This document shows positions 44,468 to 52,188 of a DNA stretch of 64,000 nucleotides, in pieces; position 1 is the first letter of the stretch; each line of letters opens with the position of its first letter. The notes below the pieces were generated by a model. The model saw only the letters and a program-made list of their open reading frames with translations, ran no database searches and had not been told where the DNA came from. The DNA is from CAISIP01 sp043759735. GTDB taxonomy: Bacteria; Pseudomonadota; Gammaproteobacteria; Burkholderiales; Burkholderiaceae_C. The position numbers and the translations under genes are program-made. The stretch lies in the NCBI GenBank assembly GCA_043759735.1, contig JAYUQC010000113.1, positions 13,604 through 77,603 of the forward strand, read 5' to 3'.

Positions 44468-45334
44468 TCAAACAGGGGGTGGGGTTTGCCGGGTGACCGG
44501 GACGCCGGGCGCAGCGGGCTTGGGCACGAATCGCACGCGCTTGAGCCACAGCCGCGCAGCCTGCAGGTGGATGCGGCTGATGACACCCAGCGTCATCGCC
44601 GGATAGCGCCACAACGCCTTGCGCAAGGTCGCCGGCGTGACCGGGTCGAGTGTTCCGCTGACGCTGGTCTGCAACACCGTGCCTTGGGCGTCCTCGTAGT
44701 CGATGCGAGCCACATAACGTTCGCCCTGCGTTCTGCGTATGCGCATGAAACGGAAGCGGTAATGGCCTTCGACGCGCAGGAATGGCGACACATGGAATTG
44801 TTTTGCCGCGGTGAGCTGCGCGCCCCACTGTGGGTTGTCGAGCAGGTAGCAATGCCGCTCGCCGAATGTATTGTTGACCTCGACCACGATGGCGCGCAGT
44901 GCGCCGTCGGCGCTGTCGGATGCCCGGTGGCAGAACCAGAAGCTGACCGGCTTGAATGCATAGCCCCATACCCGCGGGTAACATTGCAACCAGACCTCGC
45001 CAGTGGCATCCAGGATGCCTTCGCGGCGCAGCAGTTCGTCCAGCCACGCCACTGCGCCGCCACGCTCTGGCGGGCGGCCGTCGCCGTGGTCGGCGTCGAA
45101 GAAGCTCAGCGCGGCGCGGCGATTGCATGCCAGGCTGCTGTGGGCCGCAAGATGCGCGGGATCCTGCATCGCACGCATCGGCAGCATCAAGAAGTAGCCG
45201 GGGTAGGCAAAGGCATTGCGCGCCGGCCGCAGCCGGGTGTGGCGCACCTCGCCGAATCCGAGCATGGGCAGCGCGACGGCACAACCCGACGCCAGTGCTG
45301 GCGTTGCCACGGTGCCCACCATTGCGCCGGCCAT
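44468..45334 (-). CDS. DUF1365 family protein
   Basis: A 288-residue DUF1365 protein: GFGEVRHTRLRPARNAFAYPGYFLML, VWLQCYPRVWGYAFKPVSFWFCHR, EVNNTFGERHCYLL and FHVSPFL. The family almost always lies beside an FAD-dependent amine-oxidase-like gene and a Cfa-like gene, as here, and is tied to unsaturated lipid modification, but no activity is proven. The ATG at 45334 overlaps the stop of the oxidoreductase; a GTG at 45337 is an alternative. Confidence 0.92.
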   Translation of the reverse strand: MAGAMVGTVATPALASGCAVALPMLGFGEVRHTRLRPARNAFAYPGYFLMLPMRAMQDPAHLAAHSSLACNRRAALSFFDADHGDGRPPERGGAVAWLDELLRREGILDATGEVWLQCYPRVWGYAFKPVSFWFCHRASDSADGALRAIVVEVNNTFGERHCYLLDNPQWGAQLTAAKQFHVSPFLRVEGHYRFRFMRIRRTQGERYVARIDYEDAQGTVLQTSVSGTLDPVTPATLRKALWRYPAMTLGVISRIHLQAARLWLKRVRFVPKPAAPGVPVTRQTPPPV

Positions 45335-46674
45335 CACGCGAACGCCTTCTCGGTCTGGCGCTCGGAGCGCGCAATGCCGGCTGTTGCCAGAAGCCGGTTT
45401 GCCACGATAAGACCGGCCTTGAGCCCGTCTTCATGGAATCCGTACCCCATCCAGGCGCCGCAGAAAAAAGTGTCGCGCACGCCTTGCAGAGCCCAGACCT
45501 GCGCCTGGGCCGCCACTGCGGCGTGGTCGAAGACCGGGTGCGCATAGGGGTACTCGCCCATGACGTGTTCGGGCGCGATAGCACGCACCGGATTGAGCGA
45601 CACGATCACCGGTTGCTGCCAGGGCAATGGCTGCAGGCGGTTGATCAGATAGTGCAGGCACACCGGATCATGGCTGCCGGGTGCGGCTTGAGCGGCCCCC
45701 ATAGCAGACTCGTAGTTCCAGGCTGCCCAGGCGCGCGAATGCCGCGGCAGAACCGATGCGTCCGTGTGTAGCACGGCCCGGTTGGGGTGATAACGGATCG
45801 CGCCCAGGATGGCGCGCTCCTGCGCACTGGCGTCTGGCAGCAAGGCCAGCGCCTGGTCGCTGTGGGTGGCGAGCACGACTTTGTCAAAATGTTCGTTGCC
45901 GTGGTCGGTGCTCACGGTCACACCGGCGCCCGGTTCATGGCGCCGGATCAAACGCACCGGGCTATTCAGGCGTTTGTCGTGCACCTGGGACAGAATTTTG
46001 TCGACATAGCGCCGTGCGCCGCCCCGTACGGTCCACCATTGCGGCCGGTTGCGCACCTGGTTGAGCCCATGGTTGTGGCAAAAACGGATCATGGTCGACA
46101 CCGGGAACTGCAGCATCTGCGCCTTTGGGCAACTCCAGATGCAGGCCACCATCGGCATGAAATACCAGTCGCAGAAGGCGTCGCAAAAGCCATGCTGGCG
46201 CAAGAACTCGCCCAGCGGTTGTTGCAGTTGCGCCTCGTTGCCTGCGCGCGCGATATCTTGCGTCAGTGTATTGAAGCGACCCAGGTCGCGCAGCATGCGC
46301 AGAAAACGCGGGTTGACGAGATTGCGCCGCTGCGCGAATACGCTGCTGATCGTGCTGCCGCCCCATTCCAGATGCTGGCCGTTCTGCGGATCGGTGGTCT
46401 GGACTGAAAACGACATGTCCGAGCGGCAGGTCTCAATGTCCAGTTCGGCAAAAAGTGCGATCAGTGTGGGATAGGTGCGCTCGTTGAACACCAGAAAGCC
46501 GGTGTCCACGCCATGCGCAACCATGCGGCCCGCGACCGGCAGCGCGATGTCGACGGTGTGGGAGTGGCCGCCGAAGTAGCCCGCGGCTTCAAAGATCGTG
46601 ATGGACGCCTGGCCACGCAGCCGATGCGCGGCGGCCAGGCCTGCGATGCCCGATCCGACGATGGCCACTTTCAT
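45334..46674 (-). CDS. FAD-dependent amine-oxidase-like oxidoreductase
   Basis: A 446-residue flavoprotein, first gene of the lipid operon. The ATG at 46674 starts VAIVGSGIAGLAAAHRL, the FAD dinucleotide motif; later segments are FGGHSHTVDI, GFLVFNERTYPTL, the central HCxxL-like region replaced by ALLPDAS, and FCGAWMGYGFHEDGLKAGL at the FAD pyrophosphate end. Homologues in the RpoE-ChrR regulon are linked to desaturating or oxidising methylated acyl chains. The long in-frame extension upstream to 47175 has no domain and reads through the promoter. Coupled to DUF1365 by overlap. Confidence 0.92.
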   Translation of the reverse strand: MKVAIVGSGIAGLAAAHRLRGQASITIFEAAGYFGGHSHTVDIALPVAGRMVAHGVDTGFLVFNERTYPTLIALFAELDIETCRSDMSFSVQTTDPQNGQHLEWGGSTISSVFAQRRNLVNPRFLRMLRDLGRFNTLTQDIARAGNEAQLQQPLGEFLRQHGFCDAFCDWYFMPMVACIWSCPKAQMLQFPVSTMIRFCHNHGLNQVRNRPQWWTVRGGARRYVDKILSQVHDKRLNSPVRLIRRHEPGAGVTVSTDHGNEHFDKVVLATHSDQALALLPDASAQERAILGAIRYHPNRAVLHTDASVLPRHSRAWAAWNYESAMGAAQAAPGSHDPVCLHYLINRLQPLPWQQPVIVSLNPVRAIAPEHVMGEYPYAHPVFDHAAVAAQAQVWALQGVRDTFFCGAWMGYGFHEDGLKAGLIVANRLLATAGIARSERQTEKAFA

Positions 46675-47148
46675 CGGCGGCTGCTCGCGGCCCGGCGGGC
46701 AGACAAAACCGCCGCGAAGCGCCCCGAGGTCAACAAAGGGGAGGAGGAGAACAACCCCGGGATTACGCCGGACCGTGCAAGGCTCAGGCGACTTCGCAGC
46801 AGGAAACGCGTGGGAGGCTCCAGCAACTCCCATGGGGTATGGATTCCGGGCATGACGCACAAGTTCCTGGCTGCGTTGATCCAGGTGTGACAGACATTCG
46901 GTGCTTTTTCGAAACTCATAAGAAATATTATAGACTACATAGTAATTTGTTGACCAGTTGGTTTTATTTCTTTGCTGCGACTTGGTCATTGCCTCGCGAC
47001 GCCAGCCCGGGCCGTTGGATGCCGGGCCGAGCATCGCACACTGCGGTTGCGGCCTGACGAATTTTCGGCGAACGCCGAAGGAAGCGGCTGTCACCGGTCG
47101 CACACTAAAATTGCCGCGAGTTGATATGCTTCCTACCTGAAGGACCCG
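46675..47148. other. 474-base divergent intergenic region
   Basis: It separates the lipid operon from the diiron protein gene. The middle (46910-46980) is markedly AT-rich, unlike the rest of the window, and holds a candidate minus-strand promoter. A minus-strand frame at 46671-46919 has no recognisable domain and looks like leader sequence. The long leader (about 250 bases) of the operon could hold regulation that is not recognised here. Confidence 0.6.
46927..46956 (-). promoter_or_regulatory. Sigma-70-like promoter for the lipid operon
   Basis: On the minus strand TGGTCA (46956-46951) and a perfect TATAAT (46932-46927) are 18 bases apart. No site matching an RpoE/ChrR-type promoter was seen nearby. 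Confidence 0.5.
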
Positions 47149-48018
47149 ATGCTGTATCCCGAATTGTTTAAACAACTGGAGGCGGTGCGCTGGGATATGG
47201 CGCGTGATATCCCCTGGGACAGCTTTGAGGCCGACAAGTTGTCCGATGAGCAGGCCAAGACCATCAAGTTGAACGCCATCACCGAATGGGCGGCGTTACC
47301 GGCGACCGAGATGTTCCTGCGCGACAACCGCCATGACAGCGACTTCTCGGCGTTCATGTCGATCTGGTTTTTCGAAGAGCAGAAGCACTCGCTGGTATTG
47401 ATGGAGTACCTGCGCCGGTTCCGGCCCGAAATGCAGCCCACGGAAGCCGAGTTGCACGATGTGCGTTTCGAGTTCGACCCGGCGCCGGCACTGGAAACCC
47501 TGATGCTGCATTTTTGTGGCGAGGTTCGGCTCAACCACTGGTACCGCCGGGCCAGCCAATGGCATTCCGAGCCGGTCATCAAGCATATTTACACCCGGCT
47601 GAGCCAGGACGAGGCGCGTCATGGCGGCGCCTATCTCAAGTATATGAAGCTGGCGATTTCGCGCTTTGGTGTGGAAGCCAAGAGCGCGTTTGCCAAGGTG
47701 GGCGTGCTGATGGCCAGCGCGCGGCGCAATGCGCAGCCGATGCATCCGACCAATCTGCATGTGAACAAATCACTGTTTCCGAAAGACACGGTGCAAAGCC
47801 GGGTTCCTGACCCGTTGTGGCTGGAGCATTGGCTCGACCATCAGATCAAGTTCGACGCGAGCTGGGAGACGCGCGTGGTCGATCGCATCTTGCACAATCT
47901 GAGCTTGCTGCTCAATCGCAGCTTTGGCACCGTGCAGGAGCTCAACCGGTACCGCAAGGAGCTTAGCCGCGAACAGGCGCAGCTGCTGGCCCTGCGCGCG
48001 CTACCAGACGCGGTTTGA
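47149..48018 (+). CDS. Diiron ferritin-like / acyl-ACP-desaturase-like protein
   Basis: A 289-residue helical protein. Two E-x-x-H-type motifs, FFEEQKHSLVL (about 81-91) and SQDEARHGGAY (about 156-166), plus glutamates in ITEWAALPATE (about 44-54) and FCGEVRLNHWY (about 120-130), make up the diiron site of ferritin-like oxygenases and plant-type acyl-ACP desaturases. It could desaturate or oxidise an acyl chain. It is divergent from the lipid-modification operon, which supports a lipid role, but this is inference. Its 3' end overlaps the next convergent gene by 18 bases. Confidence 0.83.
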   Translation: MLYPELFKQLEAVRWDMARDIPWDSFEADKLSDEQAKTIKLNAITEWAALPATEMFLRDNRHDSDFSAFMSIWFFEEQKHSLVLMEYLRRFRPEMQPTEAELHDVRFEFDPAPALETLMLHFCGEVRLNHWYRRASQWHSEPVIKHIYTRLSQDEARHGGAYLKYMKLAISRFGVEAKSAFAKVGVLMASARRNAQPMHPTNLHVNKSLFPKDTVQSRVPDPLWLEHWLDHQIKFDASWETRVVDRILHNLSLLLNRSFGTVQELNRYRKELSREQAQLLALRALPDAV

Positions 48019-49236
48019 CGTGGTTGGCCCAGCGGTCAGCGCCAGCATGCGGTCTAGCTGAATCTTGACCTTGCATTCGCCGGGTCCGACGCCGGCCACG
48101 ATACGGTACTCGCGGGCGCTGGTATCGCGCACGGCATGTTCACCCGTCGGAATCCCCTCCGGATTGACCAGCACCGCGACCCGCGGCATCGTCGTGTTGG
48201 CGCCGCGTCGCACTACCACGCCGATCTCCAGGTTTGCCAGGCGCACCAGGGTTCCCGGCGAATAGACGCCGACCGCTTTGATCAGCGCGGCGCCGGCTTC
48301 GTCGGTCGCGCCTGACTCGTCGCGATAGATCGCCTGCATCGCCACAACGGCGGTATCGGGCCGGCGCGACGCCCGCGGCGACAGGTGCGCCGCGAACTTG
48401 TCGGCCCTTTGCAGCAACCGTGCCAGGCGCTGGCCGCGGGTGCGCGGAGCCAGCGCGCCGGGTCCGGTCACATGGTGGTCGCGCACGGCTTCCAGGCAAT
48501 CGGGGTCCAGCAGTCCGAAACCACGCAACAGGCCTTCGGAGCGGCTGGCATGGTGCTCGATCAACTCGCGCTGCACCGCGGTCGGCGGGTCGTTCTGGGC
48601 CGCGAGCCGATCCTGCATTTCAGTCATCGACATATTCATGGTCAGCGCGGCCTTGCCCAGGCTGTCTTGCATGTCCTGCGGCCAACCCAGAACCTCCCGC
48701 GCCGCCAATCCACACATCACGCTCACCAGCATTGAATGGGTCGCGCTGTAGAGCTGGATTTCGCTTGCCGCCAAATAGAACAGCGCAAACAGCGCGCCGT
48801 CCGGATTGCGGCGCGCCTGCTGACTGATCCGGGTTTGCAGCCGTTCCAAGGCGTCGACGAAATGCACGCCGTCGAGCTCGCGCAGCAATCGGTTGCCCTG
48901 AACCTGCAGGTCGAGCCAATCGAGTTCGTCACCCATCGTGCGGTTGCGTGGCACTGTCAATTCGCGGGTGGTCAGCGTGGCCTGGGCGATCTTGCCCAGC
49001 GTGCGTTCGTCACGCACCAGTTCATGCAATTTGCCGACGAAGGCTTTCTGGTGTTGTTCGGACTCGGACACGTCGACAAAAAAGCCGTTGCCGCGTCCAC
49101 GGACCGCCTCCAGATCATCGCGCGTAACGATCACAAAGCCCTTGCGGGCCAGCAATGCGCCGGTTTCGTCGCGCAGCGAAAATGGCAGTGGCTGGCCAAT
49201 AATGATCGACTCGTGGGTGACTAGTACAAGGTTCAT
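48001..49236 (-). CDS. HD-GYP-like protein with degenerate active site
   Basis: A 411-residue protein laid out like a Burkholderiales HD-GYP protein: an N-terminal domain (about 1-110), a helical domain with YSATHSMLVSVMCGLAARE, and a C-terminal LVNPEG...REYRI strand region. Where an active HD-GYP has HD-x-GK, this has a stretch reading LGKAALTMNMSM, and HHVTGPGA replaces HHE...DGxGYP. The metal-binding set therefore looks lost, suggesting a c-di-GMP-binding or scaffold role rather than hydrolysis. The ATG at 49236 fits the first strand MNLVLVTHESI. Confidence 0.75.
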   Translation of the reverse strand: MNLVLVTHESIIIGQPLPFSLRDETGALLARKGFVIVTRDDLEAVRGRGNGFFVDVSESEQHQKAFVGKLHELVRDERTLGKIAQATLTTRELTVPRNRTMGDELDWLDLQVQGNRLLRELDGVHFVDALERLQTRISQQARRNPDGALFALFYLAASEIQLYSATHSMLVSVMCGLAAREVLGWPQDMQDSLGKAALTMNMSMTEMQDRLAAQNDPPTAVQRELIEHHASRSEGLLRGFGLLDPDCLEAVRDHHVTGPGALAPRTRGQRLARLLQRADKFAAHLSPRASRRPDTAVVAMQAIYRDESGATDEAGAALIKAVGVYSPGTLVRLANLEIGVVVRRGANTTMPRVAVLVNPEGIPTGEHAVRDTSAREYRIVAGVGPGECKVKIQLDRMLALTAGPTTSNRVW

Positions 49237-49380
49237 GGTGGCGATGGATGAAACTCGGGCTGCGCAAGGCGCCGAGGGCACAGCATACCCGTGCCCCTGT
49301 TGCTCGATCTGCATGCGTGTGACCGCAAAGCCCTGCTTTTCAGTCTTTTGGTGCGATGCTTGGCGGTTGCGCCCACGCCA

Positions 49381-52161
49381 TCAGGGGTCGGGTGCGCCAA
49401 ATACCGCGGCCCATAATGCCAGCACGGCATCGCGATGCTGGTCCATCTGCCCCGCCGGCATCTGCGTCGATTCCTCGTTGAGCCGGGCATGATGTTGCAT
49501 CTTGCGCAGTTCACGGTAAGCCTGCGCGGCGGCTGAACCGACGCCGTCGGGCAACAGTCCCGCTTGCTGTGCGCGAAGCAGCAGGGCAATATTGCCGACG
49601 TTGGCCACCAGGGGTTCATGCTGCGCGGCCTGGGACAGCACCAGGTACTGCACGGCGAATTCCGCATCGACCATGCCCCCGGGGCTATGCTTGACGTCGA
49701 AGCGGCCCTCCTTGACCGGATGCGCGGAGCGGACCTTCTCACGCATCGCAACGATCTCCGCACGCAGATCGTCGGCAACGCGCGGCGCCGTTACGACACC
49801 GCGGCGGATGGCGTCAAAGCGTGCGCGCATGGTGTCATTACCCAGCACGAACCGGGCCCGTGTCATGGCCTGGTGCTCCCAGGTCCAGGCGGTGTTGCTG
49901 CCGCGTTTTTGCTGGTAGGCGGCAAACGCCTCGAAGCTCGTGACCAGAAGCCCGGAGTTGCCATTGGGTCGCAGCGCAGTGTCGATCTCGTACAGGTCGC
50001 CCTCGCCGGTCTTGACGGTCAGCCAGTTGATCAGCTTGCGCACAAAGGTCGCATAAACCTCGGCCGAACGCTCGTCGTCGTCTTCGTACACAAACACAAT
50101 GTCCAGGTCACTGCCGTAACCCAGCTCCAGGCCGCCGAGCTTGCCGTAGGCGATGATGGCCAGCTGCGCATGCTCGCGGTGCCGATTCTTCAGCCGGCTC
50201 CAGCACCAGCGGGCCGTCACGCGCAGGATGGATTGCGCCAGGGCGCTCAGATCGTCGGCAACCTGCTCGACTGTCAGCACGCCCTCGACGTCGCGTGCCA
50301 GCGTGCGAAAAACCTCGGCATGGTGGGCCCGGCGCAACAAGTTGAGCAGGGTTTCGTCGTCGTCCTCTTCGGTGATGTGCAGCGCGCCGCGCCGCTGCCC
50401 GAGTTCCTGCTCGAATTCGGCCGGCTGGAAGCGCTCGGCCAGCATGGCGCGGCTGGCCAGTTCGTCAATCACGCCAGGGTGCAGCAGCAAGTAGCGGGCC
50501 GGCCATTTGGCATTGCCCAGCAGGCGCAACAGGCGTTGGTGCACCGTGGGACGTTCCAGCAGCAGCGCCAGGTAGCTCTCGCGGCGCAGCAGGGGTTCGA
50601 TCCAGTCGGCCAGGCGCAGGCCTGCTTCCTCGCTGACCGTGGTCTCGGTGATCCAGGTCGCGGTGCGGCTGATCAGGCGAAACAGGCGCATCCGCGATTC
50701 GTCGCGCAACCCCAGGAAGCGGGGGTTTTGGCGCCAGCTGGCGACGCGTTGGCGCAATCCGTCGGGCAGGCCCTCCAGAAAATCCTCGAAACCCGAGGGC
50801 GACGCCATTGCCGAGCTGGCGCTGCCGCAGGACTTGCAATCATCCGTACCGCCGCCGAGCAGGGCATCGAACTCCTGCGCCACGAACTCCCGATGCCGAT
50901 CGAGTTCGGCCAGGAAGGACCCGGTCGCGCCATGACCCATGGCCCGGGCGATCCAGGTGAGGTCGTCGTCGCGGGTCGGCAGTACATGCGTCTGCTGATC
51001 GTCCAGATACTGGATGCGGTGCTCCACCTGGCGCAGGAACAGGTAGGCGGCCGACAGCGCGTCGACCGTCTGTTGCGGCATCAGGCCGGCGCGCATCAGG
51101 CGCGGCAGGGCATCCATCGTGGCGCGGGTGCGCAATTCGGGGAACTGCCCGCCCCGCACCACCTGCAGCAGTTGCACGATGAACTCGATCTCGCGGATTC
51201 CGCCGCGCGACAACTTGACATCGTTGGTACGCTCCGGTCGCCCGGCACTGCGCCGTGCCGCGTGTTCGCGAATTTGCCGGTGCAAGATCCGCAGCGCATC
51301 GAAAACGTTGTAGTCCAGGTAGCGCCGGAACACGAATGGCAACACTGCGGATCGCAGATGACCGGCCGACCCGCCGGCCACGCAGTGGCTAGGCGCCACG
51401 ACCCGGCTCTTGAGCCAGGCAAAGCGCTCCCATTCGCGGCCCTGCACATGGAAGTACTCCTCCAGCGCGCCAAGCGAGACGGCCGGCGGGCCTGAATTGC
51501 CGTTGGGCCGCAAGGCCAGGTCGACCCGAAATACGAACCCATGCTCTGTGGTGTCACCGATCATGGCGTACAGCGCGCGCACCGCCTTGCCGAAGTATTC
51601 CTGGTTGGATATCCTGGCCCGCCCGTCGGCATTGCCAACGGTCTCGCCGTCCTGGTCGTAGACGTAGATCAGATCGATATCGCTGGAAACATTGAGCTCG
51701 CGCGCACCCAGCTTGCCCATGCCGATGATCCACAGCTGTGCCCGCTGGTGGTCGGTGCCCATCGGCATGCCGTGCTGCGCGTCCAGCTGAACCCAGACAT
51801 GTGCGGCGGCGGCGTCGAGCGCAAACTCGGCCAGTTCGGTCATGACCATCGTGATCTGCGGCACCGACGCCAGACCATTGCAGTCCAGCATCATCAGCCG
51901 CTCGAGCACGACCTGACGCGCAATGCGCAATCCGGAGCCCAGATCGGCGCTGCCGGCCAGCAGCCTATCGACCAGGGCGCCAATCGTGTTGCGCGAGGGC
52001 AATCCATCGGCCAGCAACGCCCGCTCCGCCTGATAGCGCCGCCGCACCCGCTGACCGAATCGGGAGTAAACGGCCAGGTCGGGCGCCGCAACGGCGTCCG
52101 GGCCTGGATGCGGCTGCACTGCGACAACGCCGCAGTCACCTTCTTCGAGCTTGACGGTCAT
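49381..52161 (-). CDS. glnE: Bifunctional glutamine synthetase adenylyltransferase/deadenylylase
   Basis: A 926-residue GlnE that adds and removes AMP on glutamine synthetase in response to PII. Both nucleotidyltransferase halves are intact: IGMGKLGARELNVSSDIDLIYVYD with DLALRPNGNSGP in the first half, and IAYGKLGGLELGYGSDLDIVFVYE with DTALRPNGNSGLLV in the second, each followed by a HisGlnAsn-rich or helical regulatory part (GGIREIEF, GGMVDAEF). The ATG at 52161 is 27 bases from the divergent yhdP start. Confidence 0.97.
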   Translation of the reverse strand: MTVKLEEGDCGVVAVQPHPGPDAVAAPDLAVYSRFGQRVRRRYQAERALLADGLPSRNTIGALVDRLLAGSADLGSGLRIARQVVLERLMMLDCNGLASVPQITMVMTELAEFALDAAAAHVWVQLDAQHGMPMGTDHQRAQLWIIGMGKLGARELNVSSDIDLIYVYDQDGETVGNADGRARISNQEYFGKAVRALYAMIGDTTEHGFVFRVDLALRPNGNSGPPAVSLGALEEYFHVQGREWERFAWLKSRVVAPSHCVAGGSAGHLRSAVLPFVFRRYLDYNVFDALRILHRQIREHAARRSAGRPERTNDVKLSRGGIREIEFIVQLLQVVRGGQFPELRTRATMDALPRLMRAGLMPQQTVDALSAAYLFLRQVEHRIQYLDDQQTHVLPTRDDDLTWIARAMGHGATGSFLAELDRHREFVAQEFDALLGGGTDDCKSCGSASSAMASPSGFEDFLEGLPDGLRQRVASWRQNPRFLGLRDESRMRLFRLISRTATWITETTVSEEAGLRLADWIEPLLRRESYLALLLERPTVHQRLLRLLGNAKWPARYLLLHPGVIDELASRAMLAERFQPAEFEQELGQRRGALHITEEDDDETLLNLLRRAHHAEVFRTLARDVEGVLTVEQVADDLSALAQSILRVTARWCWSRLKNRHREHAQLAIIAYGKLGGLELGYGSDLDIVFVYEDDDERSAEVYATFVRKLINWLTVKTGEGDLYEIDTALRPNGNSGLLVTSFEAFAAYQQKRGSNTAWTWEHQAMTRARFVLGNDTMRARFDAIRRGVVTAPRVADDLRAEIVAMREKVRSAHPVKEGRFDVKHSPGGMVDAEFAVQYLVLSQAAQHEPLVANVGNIALLLRAQQAGLLPDGVGSAAAQAYRELRKMQHHARLNEESTQMPAGQMDQHRDAVLALWAAVFGAPDP

Positions 52162-52188
52162 AATTCCTGGATCGATCGCGCATGCACG

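Noticed and set aside
46671..46919. 82-codon minus-strand frame upstream of the FAD oxidoreductase
   Set aside because: No recognisable domain, and it runs into the start of the oxidoreductase gene; treated as leader sequence.
45334..47175. Oxidoreductase gene starting at 47175 with 613 residues
   Set aside because: The first 167 codons read through the AT-rich promoter region; the FAD-binding start at 46674 is the natural N-terminus.
51541..52188. In-frame 216-codon extension of yhdP
   Set aside because: It lies antisense to the glnE 5' end, which is clearly coding, and the ATG at 52189 directly precedes the membrane anchor.
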